Assembly (NCBI GenBank): GCA_942492445.1 | Contig: CALOEW010000082.1 | Coordinates: forward strand, 14,544 to 78,543 | DNA from: NORP240 sp942492445 | GTDB lineage: Bacteria > Pseudomonadota > Gammaproteobacteria > Pseudomonadales > Pseudohongiellaceae | DNA length: 64,000 nt | Reading direction: 5' to 3' | Part shown: positions 47,014-55,993 of the stretch, piece after piece | Position numbering within the stretch: position 1 is the first letter of the stretch | How the letters are laid out: each line of letters begins with the position of its first letter | The notes under the pieces: model-generated | Told to the model about the DNA's origin: nothing | The model's database searches: none | The model's input: the letters and a program-made list of their open reading frames with translations, nothing else | Translations under genes and position numbers: made by a program

Positions 47014-47655
47014 CCTTGATAGGTTCTGAGTTGATACCGGCTGACAGAATTTCCTGTCCGACCAGGCAACAAGGCGTGAGTTTGACAGGGATAGGCATAA
47101 TACAACGATCGACGCCAAAATAGCAGCGTGTCAAAGCAGGGAAATAGGCAAACCGGAAACGGAAATACCGAGGGGGTGATCTACACCCCCCAAGGAAGGT
47201 AACTTTTTATTGTTATTATTATTTTTTGTTTATTCTTATTCTTTTTAAACGGGGGCCGAAAGCCGGCTCCACCCAAGCGTTTAAGACGGTATTTCTAGAG
47301 AAGTAACAAGGTGTTTACTTCATACTACTAAAAATCCGAACCTTGTTTTTATTAAATGCACTAACCTTCGTTTAATACTCAGTAATGCGACTCTTTTTAT
47401 TTTTCTACGGTTATTATTATTGTTTATTGTTATTGTCCTGACCTATAGTGCACTATCTGTGCCAATACTCAAAAAGCTAAAATAATCAGTGAGATAAATG
47501 TGATCCAGCTAACACGCAGTGGGCAGGTTGTAACTATTTGTTACTAAATACCGCGAAAAGTGTGTGTAGAAAGGTAGCAGTAACACTCAAGGTCGGATCA
47601 GTAACGTAGTTTAATGCTCCGGGATTGTCCCTGATCAGCCTGTCCCCGGTTCCCG
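47014..47655. other. Long AT-rich intergenic region upstream of pcnB
   Basis: About 640 bp without a gene. A hairpin GGGGGTG-ATCTA-CACCCCC lies at 47172-47190. Two T/A-only tracts built of TTATT and TTATTG units lie at about 47204-47246 and 47411-47435. A second GC-rich hairpin-like sequence, GGGGGCCGAAAGCCGGCTCC, is at 47251-47270. The region must contain the pcnB promoter on the minus strand and the terminator of the response-regulator gene. Base composition differs sharply from both neighbours. Confidence 0.5.
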
Positions 47656-49069
47656 TCAGGCTTGACTGGCCTGCTTTTTCTTGCGGGGCAGGCCGAATCG
47701 CTGACGCCGCTCCCACAGGCATTTGCGGCTGATGCCCAGCTTTTTGGCCAGTTGGGTTTCGGTCATGGAATCCTGGTGTTCCAGTACAAATCGCTGAAAA
47801 TAATCTTCCAGAGACAATTCCTCACTGGCGTCGCCACCTGAAGGAAAAAGTGACACTATGCCCCACCGTTGCAACTGGCTGGTCGTCAAGGTAGTCGGTG
47901 TCGATGGCCAGCAGGTCCGTCGTTATTTCTTCCGTCTCTGCCAACACCACAGCCCTTTCAATGGCATTTTCCAGCTCCCGGACATTTCCCGGCCAGGGAT
48001 ATTGCTGGATTGCTTCCCTGGCCAGGGAATTGAATTGCAGGCGGGGAGTCTTGAGCCGAGTGCAGGTTCTTTGCAAAATCGCTTCCGCCAACTTCTGTAT
48101 GTCCTCCTGCCGGTCTCGCAATGGAGGTATCAGCAGTGCCATTACATTGATCCGATAAAAAAGGTCCTCGCGAAAATCACCTTCACTAACAAGCTGTTTC
48201 AGATCCCGATGCGTGGCGGCGACCAGTCTGACGTCGACTTTACGAGATTGAACGGATCCTACTTTGCGAATTTCATTCTCCTGAAGAACTCGGAGCAGGC
48301 GGGCCTGGGCCTCCAGCGGTAATTCCCCGATTTCGTCAAGAAACAGCGTGCTCCCGTCAGCGGCTTCCACGAGGCCCGTCCGGGTTGAAGTTGCCCCGGT
48401 AAAGGATCCTTTCTCGTGCCCGAACAATTCAGATTCGATCAGATTTTCAGGGATCGCTGCGCAATTCACCGAAATCATTTCGGCCTGATGGCGACTGCTC
48501 AGTTTGTGTATCGCCTGGGCGACCAGCTCCTTGCCGGTACCTGATTCACCGTTTATAAGTACTGTTGAGTCGGTCATGGCAACCTTGCTGATCCGGCGGA
48601 ACAGTTCCTGCATTTGCTGGCAATTTCCTATCATTCCGGGAATGATGGATTCCCCTGCCTCCCGATCGGGTTGTCGCACACTGATCTCGGGAGCCGGACC
48701 CACTGCCCGCGTGTTGCGTTCCCGTATGATACGGGCGACGGTTTCTATGATTTCGCTGTGTTCGAAGGGCTTGGCAATGTAGTCTACGGCGCCCATTTTC
48801 ATGGAATCCACAGCGGAGCGAAGGCTGGAATAGCTGGTCATGATAAGCACGGGAGTGCTGGTGGCTTTGATAAGGTCGGTGCCGGGGGCGCCGGGGAGGC
48901 GCAGGTCGGTGATGATGACATCGAAATTGTCAATGTCGTAGCGTTCAACAGAGTCCTTGACGGACTCCGCTTCGGAGACCTCGTAATCATGGCGCTCCAG
49001 CAAACGCCGCAGGGCAGTTCTGATTACCGGTTCGTCTTCAACTACGAGAATTTGATTTCCGTTTGACAT
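47656..49069 (-). CDS. Sigma-54-dependent response regulator, CbrB-like, frameshifted near C-terminus
   Basis: An NtrC-type regulator of about 470 residues. The receiver domain holds VVEDEP, the phospho-acceptor Asp in DVIITDLRLPG and the Lys in YIAKPF. The AAA+ domain has Walker A GESGTGKELVAQAIH, the sigma-54 contact ELFGHEKGSFTGA, Walker B GSTLFLDEIGELPLEAQ and the R-finger region. The C-terminal Fis-like helix-turn-helix (QLAKKLGISRKCLWERRQRFGLPRK) is in another frame; dropping one base from the CCCC run at 47861-47864 joins it. Position between pcnB and a histidine kinase next to gluQ/dksA matches CbrB of Pseudomonas, a carbon/nitrogen regulator. Confidence 0.88.
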
Positions 49070-49192
49070 ACTGCCAGCTGATCAGTTACTTATCGTTGAA
49101 TGGTTCCGTACCCGGGGTTTCACTTCCAGAGTCTCTCATGTGGCCACTTTGTTCCGGAATCTCGGTCTCCAGGCTCGAAAATTCCCCGGCAG

Positions 49193-50554
49193 TCACAGGT
49201 TCCGGTCCGCTGCTTTTCCAGCGGGCAGGGACACTACTACTCTTGTCCCCCGGCCGGTATCACGAATTGCAGGGCTTATTATATCAATATTGCCGGTCAA
49301 ATCCTCCACGATACTGTAAACTAGGGAAAGGCCAAGTCCGGTACCCTTGCCAGGCTCCTTGGTCGTAAAAAATGGATCGAAGACCCGATCCTTTACTGCC
49401 GGCGGGATCCCCACGCCTTCGTCCTCGATGGCGATTGTGACCCACGCTCCTTCGCGCGAACAGGTTATGCTGACTGTTGTGTCCGGTTGGCTGGCATCGC
49501 GGCTGTTGCTGATCAGGTTGATCATAACCTGCAGCAAACGTTGAAAATCACCCCGGATTGCGATTTCCGGCTCGCAGTCAACCTGATAATTTATGGGTTT
49601 GCCTTTTTTATCCAGCGAGATCAGGGTAATTGCCTCGTCAATGCAGTCTCTGACACTGAAAGTCTCTGAAGCCGATCTGTCGGTCGGGGAGCCCGCGTGA
49701 GCAAAATTGACCAGTGATTGCACGATCTTGGACGTGCGTTCAGTCTGCTCCACGATTTGTCTGGCCATATGACGTAATTCTTCGTCCTGATACTCATCCC
49801 GGATGTTTTGAGCGAGGCAGGCTATGCCGGTAATGGGGGTTTCCAATCTCATGCGCCACGCCGCAGCCAGCCTCCCGATAGAAGCGAGTCTCTCGCTGTG
49901 GGTCAGGCTGGCTTCGAGAATTTCTGTCTCCGTCACATCTTCGAGAAGAAGCAGGATTCCCCGGTCCGCCGAGTCCTGCGTCAGACTTCCACCAGTCAGA
50001 GACTTGTGAAGATTTACGGTTCTTTTTTTATCGTTCAGTTCGAAACTTTGCTTGTAAAGATGTGTATAGTTGCTGGCAACGAAGTTGTGCAGCAAGGAAA
50101 GCCAGGGCTGTACAAGATCAGTGAGCCTGGTGCCAAGAACCTGCTCAGCGCTGATTGAAGTCATCTTCTCGAGTGCTCTGTTCCAAGTGATGATTTTCTC
50201 ATTTGCATCGAGCGCACAAACTCCAAGGGGCAGGTCTAACAGTATTTGTTTTTGATGCTTGCGGAGAGACTTTATTTCTTCCTGCATTTTTTCAAGTTTT
50301 TCAGTGTCCCGCGAGACGGCAAGTCGGAGCCTTGGAGATGAATCGCCGCTGTCACGCCTCTGATAAGCCCAGATTATTGCAATAGCGACCAGCAGGCCCA
50401 GCGTGAAAATTTCCAGCAAGGGGTCAGCAGGAATGCCGGGAAGCATTGAGATCAGCAGCACCAGCGCGGCAATGAAGGCGATGGTGATTATCAATGGACG
50501 AGGTACGAACACACCTTGATCCTGTGGCCTAGGGAACATAATCGGGAAGCCCAT
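49193..50554 (-). CDS. Sensor histidine kinase, CbrA/NtrB-like, H-box scrambled by two indels
   Basis: About 453 residues: two N-terminal membrane spans (IITIAFIAALVLLISMLPG and LLEIFTLGLLVAIAIIWAY), a coiled linker, a PAS domain (LPLGVCALDANEKIITWNRALEKM), then HisKA and HATPase domains (NLISNSRDA, DEGVGIPPAVKDRVFDPFFTTKEPGKGTGLGLSLVYSIV). The phospho-acceptor box reads LAAAWRMRLETPITGI, whereas shifting the frame between about 49866 and 49835 gives LAAGVAHEIGNPITGI, the normal H box. It overlaps the gluQ end and precedes the response regulator gene. It lacks the SLC5 transporter domain of Pseudomonas CbrA. The start could be 50539 instead. Confidence 0.85.
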   Translation of the reverse strand: MGFPIMFPRPQDQGVFVPRPLIITIAFIAALVLLISMLPGIPADPLLEIFTLGLLVAIAIIWAYQRRDSGDSSPRLRLAVSRDTEKLEKMQEEIKSLRKHQKQILLDLPLGVCALDANEKIITWNRALEKMTSISAEQVLGTRLTDLVQPWLSLLHNFVASNYTHLYKQSFELNDKKRTVNLHKSLTGGSLTQDSADRGILLLLEDVTETEILEASLTHSERLASIGRLAAAWRMRLETPITGIACLAQNIRDEYQDEELRHMARQIVEQTERTSKIVQSLVNFAHAGSPTDRSASETFSVRDCIDEAITLISLDKKGKPINYQVDCEPEIAIRGDFQRLLQVMINLISNSRDASQPDTTVSITCSREGAWVTIAIEDEGVGIPPAVKDRVFDPFFTTKEPGKGTGLGLSLVYSIVEDLTGNIDIISPAIRDTGRGTRVVVSLPAGKAADRNL

Positions 50555-51443
50555 GCTGTTGAATAGTAGCCAACTTCGGTATTGCCTGTATATCCCAATG
50601 TTCAATCGCCCAGTCAAGTTGCGTGGCTACACCGAGGTTGTAATGCTGCCGGGGGGGATTCATGCCGAGATACCCGATAGCAGCATGCAATATCGAATTC
50701 CTCTTTTTACTGCTGATAGGGTCTGCAAAATGCTGTTTGCTCAGCTTCTGGCCGAGCTCATTGGTAATAACCGGAATATGTCCATAAACCGGAGTAGGAT
50801 AGCCTAGCAGTTGCTGCAGGTAGATTTGCCGCGGCGTAGAATCGAGCAGGTCGCAGCCTCTTACCACATGGGTAATGTTCTGGTAGGCGTCATCCACTAC
50901 CACTGCCAGTTGATAGGCATACAGTCCGTCCTTGCGCCGGATGATAAAATCGCCGCACTCGCTGGCCAGATTCTGGTGCTGATACCCCTGAATCCGATCT
51001 TCAAACTCTATGCTTCTGTGTTGCACCCGGGCCCGGACGGCACACTTCATGCCAGGAGGTGGTGGATTGCTTCTGCAGGTTCCGTCGTAAACCGATCCCA
51101 TGGCCCTGACCTGTTGTCTGGTGCAGGTGCAGGAATAGCAGGTGCCCCGATTCTGCAGTGAATCCAACGCCTCACGATAGGCTTCAAGTCTTGTACTTTG
51201 GAACAAAACCGGGCTATCAGACTGCATGCCGTAGTCGTCCAGTTGTTCGAGGATGGTTTCGGCGGTGCCGGTCGGCTCGCGCGCAGGGTCCAGGTCTTCG
51301 ATTCTTACCAGCCACGTGCCGTGGTTGGCACGGGCGTCAAGAAAACTGGCAACGGCTGAGACCAGCGAGCCAATGTGCAGAGGGCCACTTGGTGAAGGCG
51401 CGAAACGCCCGATGTATCTGGTTTTATCGGACGGGTCATTCAT
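50529..51443 (-). CDS. gluQ: Glutamyl-Q tRNA(Asp) synthetase
   Basis: About 304 residues. GRFAPSPSGPLHIGSLVSAVASFLDARANHG holds the HIGH motif, WLVRIEDLDPARE the substrate site, CYSCTC...YDGTC the zinc ligands, and LGQKLSKQHFAD the KMSKS-equivalent. There is no anticodon-binding domain, which separates it from GltX. It glutamylates queuosine on tRNA(Asp). It lies just downstream of dksA as in many Gammaproteobacteria. The ATG at 51443 is preferred to one nine codons upstream because the former begins the conserved sequence. Confidence 0.95.
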   Translation of the reverse strand: MNDPSDKTRYIGRFAPSPSGPLHIGSLVSAVASFLDARANHGTWLVRIEDLDPAREPTGTAETILEQLDDYGMQSDSPVLFQSTRLEAYREALDSLQNRGTCYSCTCTRQQVRAMGSVYDGTCRSNPPPPGMKCAVRARVQHRSIEFEDRIQGYQHQNLASECGDFIIRRKDGLYAYQLAVVVDDAYQNITHVVRGCDLLDSTPRQIYLQQLLGYPTPVYGHIPVITNELGQKLSKQHFADPISSKKRNSILHAAIGYLGMNPPRQHYNLGVATQLDWAIEHWDIQAIPKLATIQQHGLPDYVP

Positions 51444-51507
51444 GAGAACTTGCTGGCCTGGCTTCGACACGGGATGTGGCGATTCCGAGCGGTTTCACAG
51501 GATTGCG

Positions 51508-51530
51508 GAGGGCGGCTTACAGCCGCCCTC
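51508..51530. terminator. Perfect hairpin between dksA and gluQ
   Basis: GAGGGCGGCT-TAC-AGCCGCCCTC is a ten-pair GC-rich stem just after the dksA stop (51553) on the minus strand. No T run follows, so it is more likely a processing site or attenuator than a full terminator; it would reduce gluQ expression relative to dksA. Confidence 0.55.
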
Positions 51531-51552
51531 AGCCGGTCATTAAGTGACCGAA

Positions 51553-51996
51553 TCAAGTGCGAAGCTGCTTTTCCTTGATCTCATCCAGAGTCTTGCAATC
51601 AATGCACTTGTCGGCTGTTGGCCTGGCTTCAAGTCTCCTGATTCCGATTTCAATTCCGCAGGATTCGCAATAGCCGTAATCGTCCTGAGCAATTGCTTCG
51701 ATAGTATTATCGATTTTCTTGATAAGCTTACGCTCCCGATCCCGGGTTCGCAATTCCAGGCTGAATTCCTCTTCCTGCGTCGCACGGTCAGCAGGATCAG
51801 GGTAATTGGCTGCCTCATCCTGGAGATGGTGTACCGTACGATCAACTTCCTGCATCAGTTGCTCGCGCCAGTTCAGCAGGATTTTCTTGAAATGTTCCCG
51901 CTGTTTTTCGTTCATGTAGGTTTCACCGCGCTTGGGTTTGTACGGAACGAAGTTTTTCAGTACTGGATTCGATTCACTAGTTTGAGCTTTGGACAT
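51553..51996 (-). CDS. dksA: RNA polymerase-binding transcription factor DksA
   Basis: A 147-residue protein acting with ppGpp on RNA polymerase in the stringent response. The coiled coil carries DPADRATQEEEFSLELRTRDRERKLIKKI with the two Asp at the tip, and the zinc finger is YGYCESCGIEIGIRRLEARPTADKCIDC with four Cys. Length and sequence are canonical. First gene of the dksA-gluQ-kinase-regulator series. Confidence 0.97.
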   Translation of the reverse strand: MSKAQTSESNPVLKNFVPYKPKRGETYMNEKQREHFKKILLNWREQLMQEVDRTVHHLQDEAANYPDPADRATQEEEFSLELRTRDRERKLIKKIDNTIEAIAQDDYGYCESCGIEIGIRRLEARPTADKCIDCKTLDEIKEKQLRT

Positions 51997-52386
51997 AGTT
52001 CACAATGCCTCTTGAACCACAGGGGTTATCAAGTTACCCCGATATACACCTCTTCTGTGACAACTTGGGGTAAGTAAAACCGGTAAATCTGATTCGTGGC
52101 GGTAGGTTGTTGCCTGTCCAGGTCCGCTCCGAACCAGGTGATTTTTAGAAAGCTGCGTAAACTACCAGATTCTCCTGCCGGATTCCATAAAAAATTTCAG
52201 TCGCTTTCGTGTGTTACCAAGTCTTTGAATAAATATAGATATCAAAGGGTTAATGAAAGCGTGTAGTGACTGGTAGACTAATCCCCGCCGGAAATACGGC
52301 AGAGAATATCAACTAAGCTCCCTGGCTCAGTGGTCTACGCAGGGAAGTTTCCACAGGCATCCGGCTAGAAAGCAACTGGTAAATTC
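51997..52386. other. Intergenic region upstream of dksA and the aminotransferase
   Basis: About 390 bp between divergent genes, holding the promoters of both. CCCTGGCTCAGTGGTCTACGCAGGG near 52320-52344 is a short imperfect palindrome. No gene, riboswitch or repeat copy was recognised. Confidence 0.4.
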
Positions 52387-53544
52387 GTGAAAATCGCATC
52401 AAGAGCCACGGAAATAAACCCGTTTCGGGTAATGAAAGTGCTGCAACGGGCAGGGGAACTCGAGGCAGCAGGGAGAAAGATTGTGCACATGGAGGTCGGT
52501 GAACCGGATTTCCCCACCGCGGCTCCCATTGTGGATGCAGCCAGGCAGGCGCTCGCCCGTGGCAACACCCATTATTCCAATGCAGCGGGTATCCCGGCCC
52601 TGAGAGAGGCCATAGCCGGCTTCTATCAGCAACGATACGGTGTCCAGGTAACCAGCGAGAGGATTTTCATTACTCCCGGGGCCAGCGGTGGATTGAATTT
52701 GCTGGCGAATCTGCTGGTAGATCCTGGAGACGGAATCCTTATGGCAGATCCCGCCTATCCGTGTAATCGCAATTTCATACGTCTTATGGGTGGTGAACCG
52801 CAGTTGGTGCCCGTTGACGAGAAAGCTGGGTTCCAGCCTGTCGTGGCGCTGCTTGAAAAAAGCCGGACTCATGCCAGCAGTGGGCTTTGGCTGGCTTCGC
52901 CAGCCAATCCCAGTGGCACCGTCATCGGGCGGGGCCAGCTGCGGGAGTTGCTTGATTGGGCGGCCGAAAATCGCCTGCATACGGTAATGGACGAAATATA
53001 TCACGGTCTGCACTTCGTCAAGGACCTGCCCAGTCTTCTTGAGTTGACAGACGAGGGGTTCGTGGTAAACAGTTTTTCCAAGTATTTCGGCATGACAGGA
53101 TGGCGCATAGGGTGGCTCGTGGTGCCGGAGTGCTGCGCGGAACTCGTCAATACGCTGGCTCAGAATCTATTTATCGCCGCCTCCACAGTATCCCAGCACG
53201 CTGCACTTGCGGCTTTTACTCCCGCTGCCATGGAGATTTTCGAGGCGCGTCGTCAGGCATTTCAGGAGAGACGGGATTTCCTCTATCAGGGCCTGACAGA
53301 AATTGGATTCTCTATTCCCCATGTCACTGAGGGAGCGTTTTACCTCTACGCGGGAATTGAGCGCTTTTCTGACGATAGTGAAGATTTCTGCCAGCAAATG
53401 CTGGAAACTCACGGCGTGGCGATTACGCCAGGAACAGACTTCGGTCAATATCAGTCACAACGATTTGTGCGCTTTGCTTTTACAACCGACATGGACAACC
53501 TCAAACTTGGGGTTGATAGGCTGGTGAAAGCACTTGCCAGGTGA
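52387..53544 (+). CDS. Pyridoxal phosphate-dependent aminotransferase (class I/II)
   Basis: A 385-residue fold-type I aminotransferase starting at a GTG. HMEVGEPDFPTAAPIVDAA begins the fold, TPGASGGLNLLANLLVDPGDGILMADPAYPCN binds PLP phosphate, SPANPSGTVIGRGQL and MDEIYHGLHF give the Asp/Tyr, and the PLP Lys is in VVNSFSKYFGMTGWRIGWLVVP. The closing Arg is in RFVRFAFTTDMDNL. It belongs to the aspartate/alanine aminotransferase-like group found beside sfsA and dksA in Pseudomonas. The amino acid substrate cannot be decided. Confidence 0.9.
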   Translation: MKIASRATEINPFRVMKVLQRAGELEAAGRKIVHMEVGEPDFPTAAPIVDAARQALARGNTHYSNAAGIPALREAIAGFYQQRYGVQVTSERIFITPGASGGLNLLANLLVDPGDGILMADPAYPCNRNFIRLMGGEPQLVPVDEKAGFQPVVALLEKSRTHASSGLWLASPANPSGTVIGRGQLRELLDWAAENRLHTVMDEIYHGLHFVKDLPSLLELTDEGFVVNSFSKYFGMTGWRIGWLVVPECCAELVNTLAQNLFIAASTVSQHAALAAFTPAAMEIFEARRQAFQERRDFLYQGLTEIGFSIPHVTEGAFYLYAGIERFSDDSEDFCQQMLETHGVAITPGTDFGQYQSQRFVRFAFTTDMDNLKLGVDRLVKALAR

Positions 53545-53547
53545 CGC

Positions 53548-54297
53548 ATGAAATTCAGGCCGTGTCTAAAGGAGGGGGTTCTGGTCAGGCGTTACAAGCG
53601 TTTCCTGGCTGATATTGAGACTGTCGAGGGCAAATCGCTGACTATACACTGTCCCAATACAGGATCGATGCTCAATTGCCAGAATCCCGGCAGTCGGGTC
53701 TGGTATTCCACCTCGGAGAATACGAAGCGCAAATACCCCCATAGTTGGGAACTGGTCGAAACATTGACTGGCGATCTGGTCGGCATTAATACCGCCAGAG
53801 CGAACGGGTTGGTCGAGGAGGCATTGGTCAACAAGACAGTCACCGAATTGCAATCCTACGCACGAATTCAAAAGGAAGTCCGATTCGGAAATGAACGAAG
53901 TCGGATTGACCTGCTGCTGAGTGGAGGTGAAGATTCTCAGCTGCCGGATTGTTACCTGGAAGTAAAAAATGTCAGTCTGAGCCTGGGTGACGGGCAGGGA
54001 GTGTTTCCCGATGCCGTCACCACACGTGGTCAGAAACACCTGCGGGAATTGATTTCGGTCCGACAGGAGGGACACCGCGCTGTTCTGCTTTTCTGTGTTC
54101 AACATACGGGTGTGAGCAGGGTGAGCGTAGCGGATCACATCGATCCGGAATACGGTCGACTGCTTCGACAGGCGGCGGCGGAAGGTGTTGAATTGCTGGC
54201 CTACCGGGCGGCAATATCTCCTGGAGAAATTCTGATTAAGCATTCAGTAGCGGTTGAACTGGACCCGACAGGCCCCGCAGAGCATTGTGGGACTTAA
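53548..54297 (+). CDS. sfsA: Sugar fermentation stimulation protein SfsA, C-terminus extended by repeat
   Basis: A 249-residue protein. LVRRYKRFLADIETVEG, HCPNTGSMLNCQNPGSRVWYS, RIDLLLSG and YLEVKNVSLSLGDGQGVFPDAVTTRGQKHLRELI (nuclease-like core with Asp, Glu and Lys) are SfsA marks. The family binds DNA and may act in sugar-gene control. The last about ten residues (DPTGPAEHCGT) and the stop codon are read from the end of the inverted-repeat element at 54263-54308 rather than from native sequence. It starts 3 bp after the aminotransferase stop, so the two are one unit. Confidence 0.92.
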   Translation: MKFRPCLKEGVLVRRYKRFLADIETVEGKSLTIHCPNTGSMLNCQNPGSRVWYSTSENTKRKYPHSWELVETLTGDLVGINTARANGLVEEALVNKTVTELQSYARIQKEVRFGNERSRIDLLLSGGEDSQLPDCYLEVKNVSLSLGDGQGVFPDAVTTRGQKHLRELISVRQEGHRAVLLFCVQHTGVSRVSVADHIDPEYGRLLRQAAAEGVELLAYRAAISPGEILIKHSVAVELDPTGPAEHCGT

Positions 54298-54308
54298 TCA
54301 GAGGTTCC
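54263..54308. repeat. Truncated end of the inverted-repeat element inside the sfsA 3' end
   Basis: ACCCGACAG...CCCCGCAGAGCATTGTGGGACTTAATCAGAGGTTCC matches the right end of the copy at 29679-29943 almost base for base over about 46 bp and is followed by CTAA (54309-54312). No left end is seen, so the element is truncated. It supplies the sfsA stop codon. Confidence 0.75.
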
Positions 54309-54336
54309 CTAATAAATGTGGGACAGCAATAGTTCC

Positions 54337-54678
54337 TTAAAAATTGCGTCTGCCCAGGTTTGCCTCGTCAACCATGATCAGGCCATTATCCAGCAGGAAA
54401 GGAATCTTCTGCAGATTCTGCCCAAGGCAGGGGCCGGATATACAGTGTCCAGTCTCTATAGTGAAAAGAGCACCGTGAGTGGCGCACTGAATCAGGGCAC
54501 CGTCAGGGTCCAGGAAGGAATCCTCTTCCCATTCCAGAGGTGTTCCCAGGTGCGGGCAGCTGTTTCGGTACAGGAAAATCTGGCCATCTTTCTTAACTGC
54601 GAACAGATAGGAACCCTTCACCTCCACACCTTTTGACTGGCCTTCTTCGATATCGGTACTGCTTCCCACACAAATCAT
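54337..54678 (-). CDS. Rieske [2Fe-2S] ferredoxin-like protein
   Basis: A 113-residue protein with CPHLGTPLEW and CATHGALFTIETG, the two Cys-His pairs that bind a Rieske [2Fe-2S] cluster, and a C-terminal region that closes the fold (GPCLGQNLQKIPF). It resembles the small NirD/ferredoxin-type Rieske proteins that pass electrons to oxygenases or reductases. It is convergent with sfsA and upstream of the PLP enzyme gene in transcription-independent spacing. Electron partner unknown. Confidence 0.9.
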   Translation of the reverse strand: MICVGSSTDIEEGQSKGVEVKGSYLFAVKKDGQIFLYRNSCPHLGTPLEWEEDSFLDPDGALIQCATHGALFTIETGHCISGPCLGQNLQKIPFLLDNGLIMVDEANLGRRNF

Positions 54679-54760
54679 GGTTCTGTCATCCTGTAGATGC
54701 GTGCATTCTCATTGGTTTTCCGTGGTTCAAGGCGGATTGATCAGTAAGTGTGAACAGGGC

Positions 54761-55993
54761 CTAATCTGCCAGCGCCTGATCGAAATCCTCAAGAAGATCC
54801 TCGATATCCTCTATTCCTACTGAAAAGCGTATCATGGAATCAGCAATACCCATGGTCGCCCTGCGTTCCGCTCCCATCTCGTAATAAATAGTGTGGGCTA
54901 CTGGAATAGCAAGCGTTCTGACGTCGCCCAGATTGCTGGAGCTGATTACGCAATCCAGCCGATTCAGAAAGTCAAAGCAATCCAGCTGATCAAGCAGGTC
55001 AATACTGAAAAGTGCTCCGAAGTGCTTGAACAGGTTTTTTGCCCGCTGGTGCTGAGGGTGTTCGGGCAGCCCTGGATAATACACTTTCTTTATTTTGGGG
55101 TGATCGTTACAGTACCTGGATAGCTGTTGCGCGTTGCTACAGGATTTTTCCATTCTTAGAGCCAGTGTTTCAGAACCTACAGCCAGGTGATGCGCTGCCT
55201 CCGGGCCCAGGCTGGCCCCTATGTCCCGCAATCCCTTCTTCTTGATCTGAGTAATGCCCCACAGGGCCGTGTCACCGGTCTTGTAGTCGACGTACAGGTT
55301 CTCGAAGCCGGACCAGTCGAACAGTCCAGTATCGGTAACACAACCTCCCAGAGCGTTGCCATGGCCACCTATATACTTCGTTAAGGCATTGATAACCAGA
55401 CTGGCTTTAACTGAAATCGGACGGAACAGATAGGGTGAGGTCATGGTATTGTCGACACAATAGAGCAGCCCACTTTGTTGACACAGATCACCAATTGCAG
55501 CCAGGTCCGCAATCTGAGTTACCGGATTTGCTATGGTCTCTACGAACACCAGGCGGGTGTTGCTCTTTATTGCGATGGCCACATGTTCCACGCTGGTGGC
55601 ATCCACGAAGCTGACCTCAATGCCCAGACGTTGCAGGGTAAGAAACAGGCTGTTGGTGTTTCCGAACAGATAGGCACTGGACACAATGTGGTCACCTTCT
55701 CTAAGCAGACTCAACAGCGTTGAAGCAATTGCTGCCATGCCGGTAGCGAATGCCACACTGGCAATTCCACCCTCCATTTTTGTCACTCGTTCCTGCAGCG
55801 CAGTGACGGTGGGGTTCAGTTGTCTGCCATAATTGTAGCCAGGCCGTTTTCCCTGGAACACTTCGGCAAGTTGCCTGGCATCTTCATAACCGTAAGCCAC
55901 GGAGGGATGAATCGGCTTGTGAAGAACGCCGTGTTCCGGGTTATCGCGACGATCTGAATGCAAATTGGTAGTCGTGAAGCCTTTCTGTCTCAT
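54761..55993 (-). CDS. Cys/Met metabolism PLP-dependent enzyme (cystathionine gamma-synthase/lyase family)
   Basis: About 410 residues from the ATG at 55993 (MRQKGFTTTNLHSDRRD). Family marks: NYGRQLNPTVTALQERVTKMEGG, AFATGMAAIASTLLSLLREGDHIV, the aspartate in YCVDNTMTSPYL and the PLP Lys in VINALTKYIGGHGNALGG, then the C-terminal IRFSVGIEDIEDLLEDFDQAL. The exact activity (cystathionine gamma-synthase, O-acylhomoserine sulfhydrylase or methionine gamma-lyase) cannot be set from sequence by eye. The 5' region upstream (56000-56340) contains the structured segment at 56191-56336, which might be its leader RNA. Confidence 0.88.
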   Translation of the reverse strand: MRQKGFTTTNLHSDRRDNPEHGVLHKPIHPSVAYGYEDARQLAEVFQGKRPGYNYGRQLNPTVTALQERVTKMEGGIASVAFATGMAAIASTLLSLLREGDHIVSSAYLFGNTNSLFLTLQRLGIEVSFVDATSVEHVAIAIKSNTRLVFVETIANPVTQIADLAAIGDLCQQSGLLYCVDNTMTSPYLFRPISVKASLVINALTKYIGGHGNALGGCVTDTGLFDWSGFENLYVDYKTGDTALWGITQIKKKGLRDIGASLGPEAAHHLAVGSETLALRMEKSCSNAQQLSRYCNDHPKIKKVYYPGLPEHPQHQRAKNLFKHFGALFSIDLLDQLDCFDFLNRLDCVISSSNLGDVRTLAIPVAHTIYYEMGAERRATMGIADSMIRFSVGIEDIEDLLEDFDQALAD

